Assembly (NCBI RefSeq): GCF_002218025.2
Contig: NZ_AP018680.1
Span: 1,240,001-1,304,000, forward strand
DNA from: Vibrio casei
Lineage (GTDB): Bacteria; Pseudomonadota; Gammaproteobacteria; Enterobacterales; Vibrionaceae
Length of the DNA stretch: 64,000 nucleotides
Direction: 5' to 3'
Positions 38,588 through 47,692 of this stretch are shown here, piece by piece (position 1 is the stretch's first letter; every line of letters begins with the position of its first letter). The translations under genes and the position numbers were made by a program. The notes under the pieces are model-generated. The model was given only the letters and a program-made list of their open reading frames with translations. It was not told the origin of the DNA and did no database searches.

Positions 38588-40225
38588 TTAGCCTTGGTTG
38601 TGAGCAGAACGAATTTGATGAGCCAATTGAATAGCACTAATACATGCTTGGGCCTTGCCACGAGTCTCATCTGCTTCGGATTGAGGGTCTGAATCAAATA
38701 CAACGCCAGCACCCGCTTGAACATGCGCTATGCCATTTTCTACATAAGCAGAACGAATTACGATACAGGTATCGAGGTCGCCTTCACCTGTTAAATAACC
38801 AACAGCGCCGCCATAAGTGCCGCGGCGTTGTTGTTCAACATCGCGGATCAGTTGCATTGCGCGAATTTTAGGTGCGCCCGTTAACGTTCCCATATTCATG
38901 CATGCTTGGTATGCGTGTAGAGCATCCAAGTCATGGCGTAATTCACCGACAACACGAGACACTAAATGCATAACATGACTATAACGGTCAACTTTTAATA
39001 AATCGGCAACATGACGAGATCCTGCTGTGGCAATACGGGCAACATCGTTACGCGCTAAATCAACTAACATCATATGCTCGGCATTTTCTTTCTTATCGTT
39101 GCGAAGTTCCAACTCAATACGACTATCTAAATCAAAGTTGATTGAACCATCTGTATTTTTACCGCGACGACGTGTGCCTGCGATGGGGTAGATTTCAATT
39201 TGCTCGTTGTCGGCATCATATTTCAATGCACTTTCAGGTGAGGCGCCAAATAGTGTAAATAGCTCATCTTTCATATAAAACATGTATGGGCTAGGATTAC
39301 TTTGTTTTAAGGCTTTGTAAGCCGCTAAAGGTGAGGGGCATGGCAATGTAAAGCGACGAGATGGCACAACTTGGAAAACATCGCCTTTCACTACAAATTC
39401 TTTTAAATCACGAACAATTTGGCAAAAATCGTTATCATTGATGTTGGTCTGGACGCGCATGTCGTCGACTTCAGTTGCTTGTGGTAATGGTGCAACATCG
39501 GTGCAATGTTCGGCAATAGAAGATAAACGTTGCTGCAGTTTGGCATTAATCGTATTTGTGCTATTGAATGCGCTTGCCTGTACATGGCATTGTTTGGTTT
39601 GGTGATCAAATACCATTAGGGTTTCTGCAACATAAAACACATAGTCAGGGCAATGATCAATACTGTTTGCTGGACCAAGATTTTCAAAGTTAGCGACTAG
39701 GTCGTAAGCAAATAAGCCACCAATAAAAATCGCGAACTTTTCATTGATACCTGAGACGTCTTTCAATTGCTCTAAATCGAAGCTATGTTGAACTACACGT
39801 AATGCATCAAAGCTTGAAGATTGGCGTAAACGTGAATCTTCATCGATTTCATCACTTAGAGGCTCAAACTGTAGGGTTAACGTGCGATCCGTTACGTTAA
39901 CTAAAACATCGTTGGTGACATTAGATTTTACCGCTTGCAGTAAGTTTTGTCCGTTCAGTGTTTTCGCTGTCATTGTGACTTGATGTCCGCGGCATTCAAT
40001 ACGTACAGCCGCATCAATGAGTAACAGGCTTTTGAGGTTTTCTTTAGAAGTGATTTCTGCACTTTCTAATAACAGACTATTTTGTGTTTCAAGTGAGTTC
40101 TCATTGACGCACAGTGAATTGAATACTTGGGTTGGATCTTCCAAGTAAGGTGTTGCTATTTGAAATAGCTCAATTGGGTGCTTGTGGCTAATATTATCTT
40201 GATGAATCTTTGCTGCCTTATTCAT
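38588..40225 (-). CDS. trpE: Anthranilate synthase component I
   Basis: The 545-residue enzyme converts chorismate and ammonia into anthranilate, the committed step. The N-terminal feedback site LLESAEITSK is present at about residues 52-61, which implies inhibition by tryptophan. Catalytic segments are VFQVVPSRRF, YPIAGTRRRGKN, ELRNDKKENAEHMMLVDLARND, and GTLTGAPKIRAMQLI near the end. AAGGGAGTC precedes the ATG. It is the first structural gene after the attenuator. Confidence 0.96.
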   Translation of the reverse strand: MNKAAKIHQDNISHKHPIELFQIATPYLEDPTQVFNSLCVNENSLETQNSLLLESAEITSKENLKSLLLIDAAVRIECRGHQVTMTAKTLNGQNLLQAVKSNVTNDVLVNVTDRTLTLQFEPLSDEIDEDSRLRQSSSFDALRVVQHSFDLEQLKDVSGINEKFAIFIGGLFAYDLVANFENLGPANSIDHCPDYVFYVAETLMVFDHQTKQCHVQASAFNSTNTINAKLQQRLSSIAEHCTDVAPLPQATEVDDMRVQTNINDNDFCQIVRDLKEFVVKGDVFQVVPSRRFTLPCPSPLAAYKALKQSNPSPYMFYMKDELFTLFGASPESALKYDADNEQIEIYPIAGTRRRGKNTDGSINFDLDSRIELELRNDKKENAEHMMLVDLARNDVARIATAGSRHVADLLKVDRYSHVMHLVSRVVGELRHDLDALHAYQACMNMGTLTGAPKIRAMQLIRDVEQQRRGTYGGAVGYLTGEGDLDTCIVIRSAYVENGIAHVQAGAGVVFDSDPQSEADETRGKAQACISAIQLAHQIRSAHNQG

Positions 40226-40441
40226 AAGACTCCCTTTAAGTTTTTGATTCTAATCCCATTTTCTTTTACAGGCCGCTTGATATCGTTAATTTTTCATCAT
40301 CACATTAATTTTTTGATAATTACATAAACTTTAATGATGCCCAATGCATTTTTTAGATGTCTTAGCGTATGCACAAAGGTAAAAGCATTTTAATTGTTTG
40401 AATAATGTTCAATAGCTATTTATGACTAACAATGTTGCATT

Positions 40442-40466
40442 AAAAAGCCCGCATTTAAGGCGGGCT
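40442..40466 (-). terminator. trp attenuator (intrinsic terminator of the leader)
   Basis: On the minus strand AGCCCGC-CTTAAAT-GCGGGCT is followed by TTTTTA. It closely resembles the E. coli trp attenuator stem. A competing antiterminator is possible: GGGCTA at the leader-peptide stop (40509-40514) is complementary to TAGCCC in the terminator arm (40462-40467). Confidence 0.88.
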
Positions 40467-40507
40467 AGTATTTTTAATTTTACTGATGGATAGGTCAGCG
40501 ATAATGT

Positions 40508-40675
40508 TTAGCCCATTGGATTTAAGGTATATAGACAAGTACGCCAACAATTGAGTTTTGAAGTCGTGATAATCGCTATAACACCATACACTCCTCCAAT
40601 TGAAGAAGTAGAATGCGGTACAGTGTCATTAGGAATAATGTTATTATCTTGTAACATGGACAGGGATTCTGACAT
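40508..40675 (-). CDS. trpL: TrpL-like leader peptide with a single tryptophan codon
   Basis: A 55-codon ORF follows AAGGAG by 6 nt and lies between the trp promoter and the attenuator. It ends at the antiterminator segment, as a leader peptide should. Near its end it reads LNCWRTCLYTLNPMG, with the WRT shared with known enterobacterial TrpL (WWRTS) but Cys codons (TGT) flanking the only Trp codon. The peptide is far longer than E. coli TrpL (14 residues). Its middle (SIGGVYGVIAIITTSK) is hydrophobic. Too short for a standard gene search, it is supported by position, ribosome site and overlap with the RNA switch. Confidence 0.72.
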   Translation of the reverse strand: MSESLSMLQDNNIIPNDTVPHSTSSIGGVYGVIAIITTSKLNCWRTCLYTLNPMG

Positions 40676-40717
40676 TTAATACTCCTTACACATTTATGTT
40701 GGCTTCAAATTTTCTTT

Positions 40718-40751
40718 GAACTAGTTAACTAGTACGGGAGTGTAAAGTCAA
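40718..40751 (-). promoter_or_regulatory. trp promoter with TrpR operator
   Basis: The perfect palindrome-type sequence GTACTAGTTAACTAGTTC (40718-40735, minus strand) matches the E. coli TrpR operator. On the minus strand it overlaps a -10 TTAACT (40723-40728), 17 bp from a -35 TTGACT (40746-40751). Transcription would start near 40716, about 40 nt before the leader-peptide ATG. Repression by TrpR with tryptophan is therefore expected. Confidence 0.93.
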
Positions 40752-40858
40752 GTTTTTTGTTTGATTTTTTAATTGTTTTTTATACCGAAAGTAATTGAAG
40801 TTGTCGCCTAAAGTGACGATTTCAAATGCGTAAGGTTTTCGTTAGGTAATGAATATTT

Positions 40859-41743
40859 ATGAGAATAGATTTACACAGCCATACCACTTGTTCTGATGGG
40901 CGTTTTACTGCGGAACAATTATTACAGCGAGCCGTGGAATTTAATCTCGATGTTTTGGCAATCACGGATCATGATTGTGTTGATGCGATTCCTAGAGCAT
41001 TACAATACATCCAGACCAATAATCTACCTTTGCATCTTATTAGTGGTATTGAGGTTTCAACGGTATGGCAGAATAAAGATATTCATATTGTTGGCTTAAA
41101 TATTGATATTGAAAATACGCAATTGGCTTCTTTAATCGCAGATCAAAAGCAACGTCGTATCGTTCGTTCTGAATTAATGGCTGAACGACTAGAGAAACAT
41201 ACAAGGCCTGGTGTATTAGACGAAGTGAAAGCGATTGCCGGTGAGGCATCGATTACGCGTGCACATTTTGCCAAATGGCTTGTCGATAATGGGTATGCTA
41301 AAACCTTTCAGTTGGTTTTTAAGAAATTCCTTACTCGTAATAATCCGGGATATGTTCCACCAGCATGGTGCTCGATGGAAGAGGCAATTAGTGCCATACA
41401 TGCTGCTGGAGGTATGGCAGTTTTGGCACACCCAGGTCGTTATCAATTGACAGCTAAGTGGTTGAAGCGTTTAATTGCTGCATTCGTTGAGGCAGGTGGG
41501 GATGCAATGGAAGTGGCACAGCCTCAGCAAGCCCCTCAAGAACGAAGAAACTTGGCCGACTACGCGATAGAGTACAAATTATTAGCCTCCCAAGGTTCAG
41601 ATTTTCATTACCCATCTCCGTGGATGGAGCTGGGTCGTAATTTATGGTTACCTGCTGGTGTTGAACCAGTATGGAAAGACTGGCAACAGATCGCGCATTT
41701 GCAAATCAATGGCGGTAACGTCTCTCATGTCGATACGCAATAA
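40859..41743 (+). CDS. rnm: PHP-domain 5'-3' exoribonuclease Rnm (RNase AM, formerly TrpH)
   Basis: The 294-residue PHP phosphoesterase has the metal-binding motifs HSHTTCSDG (residues 6-14), [10 protein letters not shown] (about 36-45), SGIEVS (about 62-67), VLAHPGRY (about 188-195) and [10 protein letters not shown]. The E. coli homologue, first named YciV/TrpH, is a 5'-3' exonuclease that matures 5S and other rRNA ends and acts on 3',5'-bisphosphonucleotides. It is divergent from the trp operon. A 16-nt tandem repeat starts at its stop codon. Confidence 0.93.
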   Translation: MRIDLHSHTTCSDGRFTAEQLLQRAVEFNLDVLAITDHDCVDAIPRALQYIQTNNLPLHLISGIEVSTVWQNKDIHIVGLNIDIENTQLASLIADQKQRRIVRSELMAERLEKHTRPGVLDEVKAIAGEASITRAHFAKWLVDNGYAKTFQLVFKKFLTRNNPGYVPPAWCSMEEAISAIHAAGGMAVLAHPGRYQLTAKWLKRLIAAFVEAGGDAMEVAQPQQAPQERRNLADYAIEYKLLASQGSDFHYPSPWMELGRNLWLPAGVEPVWKDWQQIAHLQINGGNVSHVDTQ

Positions 41744-41790
41744 GCTAGTTAATGTTAAAGCTAATCAATGTTAAAGCTAATCAATGTTAA
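41743..41790. repeat. 16-nt tandem repeat, three copies
   Basis: The units AGCTAGTTAATGTTAA, AGCTAATCAATGTTAA and AGCTAATCAATGTTAA lie end to end. The second and third are identical and the first differs at two or three positions. The array begins with the last base of the rnm stop codon and leads into a terminator. Confidence 0.85.
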
Positions 41791-41822
41791 AACAGCCGAC
41801 TCATATTTTCGCTGTTTTGGTT
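41786..41822 (+). terminator. Terminator of rnm
   Basis: AAAACAGC / GCTGTTTT forms an 8-bp stem, extended by GA/TC with a bulge, and is followed by TTTTGGTT. The A-run of the last repeat unit contributes to the stem. Confidence 0.65.
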
Positions 41823-41844
41823 ATTCTCTCAATTAGGAGTATAA

Positions 41845-42465
41845 ATGAGCCAGTTCTTTTATTTACATCCAGAAAATCCTCAAGCTCGTTTGATTAATCA
41901 AGCTGTTGCCATTATTCGTAATGGTGGGGTGATTGTTTACCCAACAGATTCAGGGTATGCATTAGGTTGCCAGCTTGAAAATAAAAATGCATTAGAACGT
42001 ATTTGTCGTATTCGTAAAATTGATGATAAGCATAATTTTACATTATTGTGCCGCGATTTATCGGAACTTTCTTTGTATGCACGTATTGATAATACCGCTT
42101 TCCGTTTACTTAAAAATAATACGCCGGGTGCTTATACTTTTATTTTCAAAGGTACAAAAGAAGTCCCGAGACGTTTGATGAATGCTAAGAGAAAAACCAT
42201 TGGTATTCGTGTTCCTGATAACAAAATTGCGCTTGATTTGTTAGAAGCCTTAGGTGAACCCTTAATGTCGACGACATTAATTTTACCTGGAAATGATTAC
42301 GCTGAATCCGATCCTGAAGACATACGAGATAAGCTTGAGCACTCGGTTGATTTAATCATGAATGGTGGATTTTTAGGGGAGCAACCTACTACGGTGATTG
42401 ATTTTAGTGAGGATGAAATGGTGGTAGTTCGTCGCGGTGTAGGCGATCCGACACCATTTGAGTAA
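41845..42465 (+). CDS. yciO: YciO, Sua5/YrdC-domain protein
   Basis: The 206-residue Sua5/YciO/YrdC-family protein shows the L-x-x-G-G-V-IVYPTDSGYALGC segment, KHNFTLLCRDLSELS, and STTLILPG. The KxR-type RNA- and ATP-binding surface is visible (K-R-K-T-I-G-I-R-V-P). It is related to TsaC, which makes threonylcarbamoyl-AMP for t6A tRNA; YciO is distinct and its role is uncertain. TAGGAG lies 7 nt before the ATG. Confidence 0.93.
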   Translation: MSQFFYLHPENPQARLINQAVAIIRNGGVIVYPTDSGYALGCQLENKNALERICRIRKIDDKHNFTLLCRDLSELSLYARIDNTAFRLLKNNTPGAYTFIFKGTKEVPRRLMNAKRKTIGIRVPDNKIALDLLEALGEPLMSTTLILPGNDYAESDPEDIRDKLEHSVDLIMNGGFLGEQPTTVIDFSEDEMVVVRRGVGDPTPFE

Positions 42466-42679
42466 GTGTTCGTGATGATTCAAAAACGAGAGAAGCCCTG
42501 CATTTGGTTGTGGGGCTTTGTTGTTTTAATCATTCAGCTATTTAGGGAACTAGTGTATACTTTGTTGACTTTCTTGATTGTATTTAAGATGAAGAAACGT
42601 AAATAATTTTAATTTATTGTTTTATATGAGTATTTAACAATGAAGACGGCTGTGAAGTCGACGAATAATAGGTAAATAA

Positions 42680-43690
42680 ATGAGCGAAAAGTTACAGAAG
42701 ATTTTAGCCCGTGCGGGCAATGGTTCTCGTCGTGAATTAGAGACGATGATTCAAACTGGCCGCGTGAGCGTTAATGGACAAGTGGCCAAGCTTGGCGATC
42801 GATTAGAAGATGATAATGCCATCGTTCGAATTGACGGTCACAAAGTATCAGTAAAAGATTCTGAGGAAGTGATTTGCCGTGTGTTGGCATATAATAAACC
42901 TGAAGGGGAGTTATGTACACGTCATGACCCTGAGGGACGCCGCACCGTTTTTGATCGCTTACCAAAAATTAAAGGTTCACGTTGGGTGTCTGTTGGCCGT
43001 TTAGACGCCAACACTGGTGGCTTACTACTATTTACGACTGATGGTGAATTAGCGAACCGTTTAATGCACCCAAGCCGTCAAGTTGAACGTGAGTACTTGG
43101 TGCGTGTTTTTGGTGAAGTAACCGAAGATATGGTTCGTAATGTCACAAAAGGCGTTGAGCTAGAAGATGGCATGGCGCGTTTTGAAGATGTCGTTTATGC
43201 GGGCGGCGAAGGTATGAATCATACTTTCTATGTGATGATCACCGAAGGACGTAACCGTGAAGTTCGTCGTTTATGGGAATCACAAGGTGTGACGGTTAGC
43301 CGTTTAAAACGTGTTCGTTATGGTGACATCTTCCTTGAAAAAGGCTTACCACGAGGTGGCTGGGTTGAGCTTGAATTAAAAGAAGTAAATTACCTACGTG
43401 AAATGGTTGAGTTAAAGCCAGAAAGCGAAACCTTGATTGATCCCGATATGCATTCTCGCAAGCGTGATCGTTCGCGTGGTCAAAAAATCCGTCGTGCAGT
43501 AAAACGTCATGAAGAACGCAGTTCTACGCCTAAAGGCCGTGGGCGCAGTGCAACTCGTGGTAATGTGGCGACGAAAGGCACAACGACAAATAAAGTGAAT
43601 AATGGTGAATCGGTTGGTGGACGCCAAGGAAAACCGGCGAATCGTCGTAAACCTTCTTCAACCGCTGGTAAAACAAGAACACGTCAGTAA
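42680..43690 (+). CDS. rluB: 23S rRNA pseudouridine 2605 synthase RluB
   Basis: The 336-residue enzyme has an N-terminal S4 RNA-binding domain ([21 protein letters not shown]) and an RsuA-type catalytic domain with [17 protein letters not shown], Asp109 being the nucleophile. [15 protein letters not shown] is the second conserved motif. From about residue 250 there is a basic, Arg/Lys/Gly-rich low-complexity tail ([20 protein letters not shown]), common in RluB. The gene is monocistronic, with a terminator after it. Confidence 0.95.
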   Translation: MSEKLQKILARAGNGSRRELETMIQTGRVSVNGQVAKLGDRLEDDNAIVRIDGHKVSVKDSEEVICRVLAYNKPEGELCTRHDPEGRRTVFDRLPKIKGSRWVSVGRLDANTGGLLLFTTDGELANRLMHPSRQVEREYLVRVFGEVTEDMVRNVTKGVELEDGMARFEDVVYAGGEGMNHTFYVMITEGRNREVRRLWESQGVTVSRLKRVRYGDIFLEKGLPRGGWVELELKEVNYLREMVELKPESETLIDPDMHSRKRDRSRGQKIRRAVKRHEERSSTPKGRGRSATRGNVATKGTTTNKVNNGESVGGRQGKPANRRKPSSTAGKTRTRQ

Positions 43691-43727
43691 TTATGATCGC
43701 TTATTTGAAAAAAAAGAGTTTTTAATA

Positions 43728-43758
43728 AAAATGCCTCATCATAGATGAGGCATTTTTT
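43728..43758. terminator. Bidirectional terminator between rluB and yciU
   Basis: AAAATGCCTCATC-ATA-GATGAGGCATTTT is a perfect 13-bp inverted repeat with a 3-nt loop. It has A-rich and T-rich flanks, so it serves rluB (plus) and yciU (minus). Confidence 0.9.
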
Positions 43759-43779
43759 TAAGCGATGATTTGATAAAGA

Positions 43780-44100
43780 TTAATCACGCTTCCACAAAAT
43801 GTGACAAAACTTGTTATCAGGGTCTCGGCTAATCAACATACGAGCAAACACATCATCTAAAGTATCATCGGCTTCATTGACTAGGCCAATTTTCACTTCT
43901 GCATAAACGTCTTTATCGACATCAAATCCAACGTGTTCTACCCAATCATCACCTGTTTCAACGACTTCTGCCGCTCCTCGGTCTTCAAATTGAGCCGTGA
44001 ATAAAATCACGTCAACCGCTTCTAGATTATCAGGAGCCATTTCCAAAAAAATGTCATAGCCCACTTCGATTACGTCATCGTAAGAAATTAAATCAGTCAT
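43780..44100 (-). CDS. yciU: DUF440 dsDNA-mimic protein YciU/HI1450
   Basis: This very acidic 106-residue protein matches the DUF440 (HI1450/YciU) family, whose structure resembles double-stranded DNA in charge distribution. Visible segments are YDDVIEVGYDIFLEMAPDNL, WVEHVGFDVDKDVYAEVKIG and the final RDPDNKFCHILWKRD. HI1450 binds the nucleoid protein HU in vitro. Nothing unusual is seen in the sequence. Confidence 0.92.
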   Translation of the reverse strand: MTDLISYDDVIEVGYDIFLEMAPDNLEAVDVILFTAQFEDRGAAEVVETGDDWVEHVGFDVDKDVYAEVKIGLVNEADDTLDDVFARMLISRDPDNKFCHILWKRD

Positions 44101-44194
44101 TATTACCTTATGTACTTTATCGGATGTATTTTTGTTTATTTAGAGTTTACTTCATTAGTTTAGTTTTGAATTGTTTCGTTCAGCCAATAGACGT

Positions 44195-44764
44195 TTAGTC
44201 AGCACGGCTCATGAACTTACGCTCTACAACGTTAACTTTAATTTTTTCACCACCAGCAATATATTCAGGAACTTGTACAACAAGGCCAGTCGACAATGTT
44301 GCCGGTTTGGTACGAGCGCTTGCAGAAGCACCTTTAATTGACGGTGATGTTTCTACAATGTTTAGTTCAACGCTTGATGGTAGTTCAATAGCAACTGGCG
44401 CACCATTCACAATCACAACGCTTAAACCTTGAGTGTCTTCATTGAAGAATAAAATTTCATCTGCAATGGTTTCTTTATTGAAATGATAAGGTGTGTAATC
44501 TTCATTATCCATGAACACATATTCATTACCATCAATGTAAGAGAACATTACGCTGTGGCGACTAAAATCAGCAAGTGTAAGAATTTCATCGGCTTTGAAG
44601 CTTTCATCCGATTTGGCTCCTGTTGCAACATCATACATACGCATACGATAAAGGCTTGCACCAGCGCGACCACTTGGTGTTAATTTACTTATTTCACGTA
44701 CGGAGAAAACACGGCCATTGAGTTCAACAACGGCATTTTTTTTAATATCACTAGCTTTTGGCAT
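44195..44764 (-). CDS. efpL: EfpL (YeiP), EF-P-like translation factor
   Basis: The 189-residue three-domain EF-P paralogue relieves ribosome stalling at difficult sequences. The extended beta3-beta4 loop reads [15 protein letters not shown], with Arg in place of the modified Lys of EF-P, as is characteristic of EfpL. Domain II and III segments ([37 protein letters not shown]) are typical. It lies downstream of polB on the same strand and has no apparent modification genes nearby. Confidence 0.94.
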   Translation of the reverse strand: MPKASDIKKNAVVELNGRVFSVREISKLTPSGRAGASLYRMRMYDVATGAKSDESFKADEILTLADFSRHSVMFSYIDGNEYVFMDNEDYTPYHFNKETIADEILFFNEDTQGLSVVIVNGAPVAIELPSSVELNIVETSPSIKGASASARTKPATLSTGLVVQVPEYIAGGEKIKVNVVERKFMSRAD

Positions 44765-44904
44765 GATCTTTCCTGAATATTAATCAAGGAGCACAGAGGC
44801 TCTATTTTTTGTTTACTGTTATCAGCGAGAAAATATCACGATCTTTCCTGAATACCAAAATAATTAGTCCAATACTCAAAGAAAACGATGAAATAAATGA
44901 TCGC

Positions 44905-47295
44905 TTAAAACAAACCGATTTGCGGTGCGATGATCGATTCAAAATCGAGTCCAATAAACGGCAAAATAGCATCGGCTACGGGCTTAATTTGTTTATCGAT
45001 GTAATGTTGGTAGTCTATTTGGCTTTCTAAGTAATCTTTAGGTTCTGGCCCATTGAGAGTAAATAGGTATTCAATTCGGCCTTTGTTCTGATATTGCAAT
45101 GGACGGCCTAAACGTGCATTTTTCTCATCTGCTAATTTCGCCGCTCTTACTTGAGGAGGAATGTTCTTCTGGTATTCATTTAATTTGCGACGGAGTCGTT
45201 TTTGATACACCAAATCATGGTCATATTTACCTGATAACGTGTCTTCAACATATTGTTGTATATAAGACTGAGGATCTTTATCGTGAAAAATCATGGCATA
45301 CAAATCATGTTGAAAATGATGAGAGAGTGGTGTCCAGTCTGTACGAGCACTTTCTAGCCCTTTAAACACCATTTTTTCAATTCCATTGGTATTGATTAAC
45401 CCGCAATAGCGCTTTTTGGATCCTGTTTCAGAGCCGCGAATGGTGGGCATCAAAAAGCGTTGATAATGGGTTTCGTATTCAAGCTCTAAGGTTGAAGTTA
45501 AACCGTAGGTGTCTTTAATGTGTTCTTGCCACCAAAGATTCATTTCCTTGATCAGTTGTTGGCCAATCTTATCGGCTTCATTCGGTGAATGAGGCGTGAT
45601 CAAGGATACAAACAATGAATCGGTATCGCCATAAATCACTTGGTAACCTTTATCTTCTATCAGTATTCGGGTCTGCTTCATAATTTCATGCCCACGCATA
45701 GTGATAGAAGAGGCTAAACGGGTATCAAAGAAACGGCACCCGGAAGAGCCAAGTACCCCATAAAATGAATTCATGATGATTTTAATTGCTTGAGAAAACG
45801 CCGCTTCGTTATTCTTTTTTGCACTATCACGAGCGGCCCATAACTCTTCAATCATTTTAGGTAAAAAGTGCTTAGAGCGATGAAATTGCCCTCCACGAAA
45901 CCCTTCAACCGATTGGTTTTCTGCTGCCCCTACGTCTAGCTTTAATCCTTCCACTAATCCCATAGGATCAATAAGAAAAGTGCGGATAATGGAAGGGTAC
46001 AGAGATTTAAAATCCAGTACTAATACCGAGTGATAAAGACCAGGATTAGAATCCATCACATAGCCACCGGGGCTGGCGAACCAATTTTCTGAATGGAGAT
46101 TGGGGGCAACATAACCTGCTCGATGAAGTTGGGGGAGATAAAGGTTAGTAAAAGCGGCAACCGAGCCGCCAACTCTATCTAATTCAACACCAGTTAAGCG
46201 TGAACGTTCAATCGCAAATTCCAATAAGTGTGTTTTCTTGAAAATTTGTGTGACCAAACGGCAGTCTTGTAAGTTATACGTGGCGAGGGCAAGTTTGTCT
46301 TCGCGAAATTGACGATTGATTTCATCCATGCGGTTAAAGGGATCATGTATGATTTTACCTTCACCGAGTAACTCTTGTGATACCGATTCTAATGCCCATG
46401 AAGGAAAGTGATAAGTGGCGGTTTTTAAAGTATCAATACCATCTAATACCACGCGTCCGGGAATAGAAACAAAGCCTTGTTGCGTCGTGTTTGACTGCCT
46501 AAAAAATAAATTTTGACCACCGCGGCCAATTTTAAAGGGTAATTTATGCCATTCTGCGCGCTTAGCCAGCAACCGAAAGTCAAAATCGATCACATTCCAA
46601 CCAATAATGATGTCTGGATCAAACTGCTGAAACCAATGCATCAGCGCTTTAAGTAATGCGAGTTCATTGTCTACCCACTGAATGTGTAGCGAGGGAGTGA
46701 TATTGGCATTTGGATTTGGGCCGATCATAATCACCCGCCGATCAAGTTCAGAATCTAAACCCACAGAATAAAGAACCCCTTTCTCTGAACATTCAATATC
46801 CAGAGAAACAATATGTAGAGTGGGTTTGTAGTCAGCCGTTTTGCACTTCACATGAGTAATTTTTTGATATTGAGGATAAGAGGTGGTGTTTCCATAGAAT
46901 TGAACACCACCACGGATAAACCTTTCCATTAAGTATCGGTCGGCAAGGCGAATATCGTCTTCATAGGTTGTGATCGCACTTTGATTAAAGGCTATTTTTG
47001 CTTGCTGTAAGACTTTTATCCCACTCGCGTAACAAGCGATCATGGGTTGCTGTTCAAAGTTGGCTAAATCAACAGGCTTTAGCTCAACAGACAGCTGATT
47101 CCGTTTTAATATGTCTATTGCATGTTGGTGATCATCATGAGAAATAAAGAAAACAGGACGCTCACCATCAACAAGTAGTTGTACGGGACCTGTGTCTGTT
47201 TTTACCCATATTTCTATTTGAGTTGTTTGTTGGGGTGAATAAGGAGACAAATCACGAGCTTGTCGAGTTAGTACGAAACCAGTTTGGAGGTTCAT
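44905..47295 (-). CDS. polB: DNA polymerase II (family B)
   Basis: The 796-residue polymerase acts in replication restart and translesion synthesis in the SOS response. The exonuclease motif I is VSLDIECSEKG (D-I-E in a normal position), motif II is IIGWNVIDFDFR. The polymerase motif A is DFKSLYPSIIR, motif B KIIMNSFYGVLGS and motif C YGDTDSLF. All catalytic residues appear intact. No convincing LexA box (CTGT-N8-ACAG) was found in the upstream region. Confidence 0.96.
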   Translation of the reverse strand: MNLQTGFVLTRQARDLSPYSPQQTTQIEIWVKTDTGPVQLLVDGERPVFFISHDDHQHAIDILKRNQLSVELKPVDLANFEQQPMIACYASGIKVLQQAKIAFNQSAITTYEDDIRLADRYLMERFIRGGVQFYGNTTSYPQYQKITHVKCKTADYKPTLHIVSLDIECSEKGVLYSVGLDSELDRRVIMIGPNPNANITPSLHIQWVDNELALLKALMHWFQQFDPDIIIGWNVIDFDFRLLAKRAEWHKLPFKIGRGGQNLFFRQSNTTQQGFVSIPGRVVLDGIDTLKTATYHFPSWALESVSQELLGEGKIIHDPFNRMDEINRQFREDKLALATYNLQDCRLVTQIFKKTHLLEFAIERSRLTGVELDRVGGSVAAFTNLYLPQLHRAGYVAPNLHSENWFASPGGYVMDSNPGLYHSVLVLDFKSLYPSIIRTFLIDPMGLVEGLKLDVGAAENQSVEGFRGGQFHRSKHFLPKMIEELWAARDSAKKNNEAAFSQAIKIIMNSFYGVLGSSGCRFFDTRLASSITMRGHEIMKQTRILIEDKGYQVIYGDTDSLFVSLITPHSPNEADKIGQQLIKEMNLWWQEHIKDTYGLTSTLELEYETHYQRFLMPTIRGSETGSKKRYCGLINTNGIEKMVFKGLESARTDWTPLSHHFQHDLYAMIFHDKDPQSYIQQYVEDTLSGKYDHDLVYQKRLRRKLNEYQKNIPPQVRAAKLADEKNARLGRPLQYQNKGRIEYLFTLNGPEPKDYLESQIDYQHYIDKQIKPVADAILPFIGLDFESIIAPQIGLF

Positions 47296-47692
47296 GAAAT
47301 TCAGTCGTCCACTTAATCAGATCTGGGTTTATGATAACAAAATAGCTTTCAAATAAACAAAGAAGTCAATGAACGAATGATTTACACTGAATTTGTGCAA
47401 GGAAGGAAATTAAATACAAAAAAGTGATCAGTTAGAGCAATTCAAGTCTTGCATTATTATCGAAACCATCAATAATGCTGTTAAGGCATTAATTATTAAC
47501 AAAGAATTGGTTTTTTTAGATGTAAATGATGAACCTAGTTATTAGGTAGATTCGGTATACAAGGTGGGTAACAATAGTGAGAGTTTCACAATTATTACTA
47601 TTAACAGTCATTTTTATCGTTTTATTAAGATAGAATAAAGCGATCAGCAAGTTATGTTGATTTAGCGATAATTCAAGTGTGGAGATACAAGT
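47296..47692. other. Intergenic region between polB and varA
   Basis: This 397-nt region separates the divergent genes. It contains the 43-codon ORF at 47414-47545 and an 8-bp inverted repeat, GCATTATT / AATAATGC (47451-47478), lying within that ORF. TTACACT at 47385 may be a -10 element for the small ORF. A varA promoter is not obvious. Confidence 0.4.
47414..47545 (+). CDS. Possible small protein with an ATA initiation codon
   Basis: This open frame encodes 43 residues after an in-frame TAA. AAGGAAGG lies 7 nt before its first codon, but that codon is ATA. The sequence has a protein-like composition (SDQLEQFKSCIIIETINNAV, then ALIINKELVFLDVNDEPSY), amphipathic in its first half. No ATG, GTG or TTG is available early in frame. 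A TTACACT -10-like element is just upstream. It could be a gene with a rare AUA start, a gene whose ATG was mutated, or chance. It overlaps no other feature. Confidence 0.38.
   Translation: MQKSDQLEQFKSCIIIETINNAVKALIINKELVFLDVNDEPSY

Noticed and set aside
40508..40675. The trp leader peptide as a lanthipeptide precursor (GG motif, then Thr/Ser/Cys-rich end)
   Set aside because: No modification or transport enzyme is nearby, and the position between the trp promoter and the attenuator explains it better.
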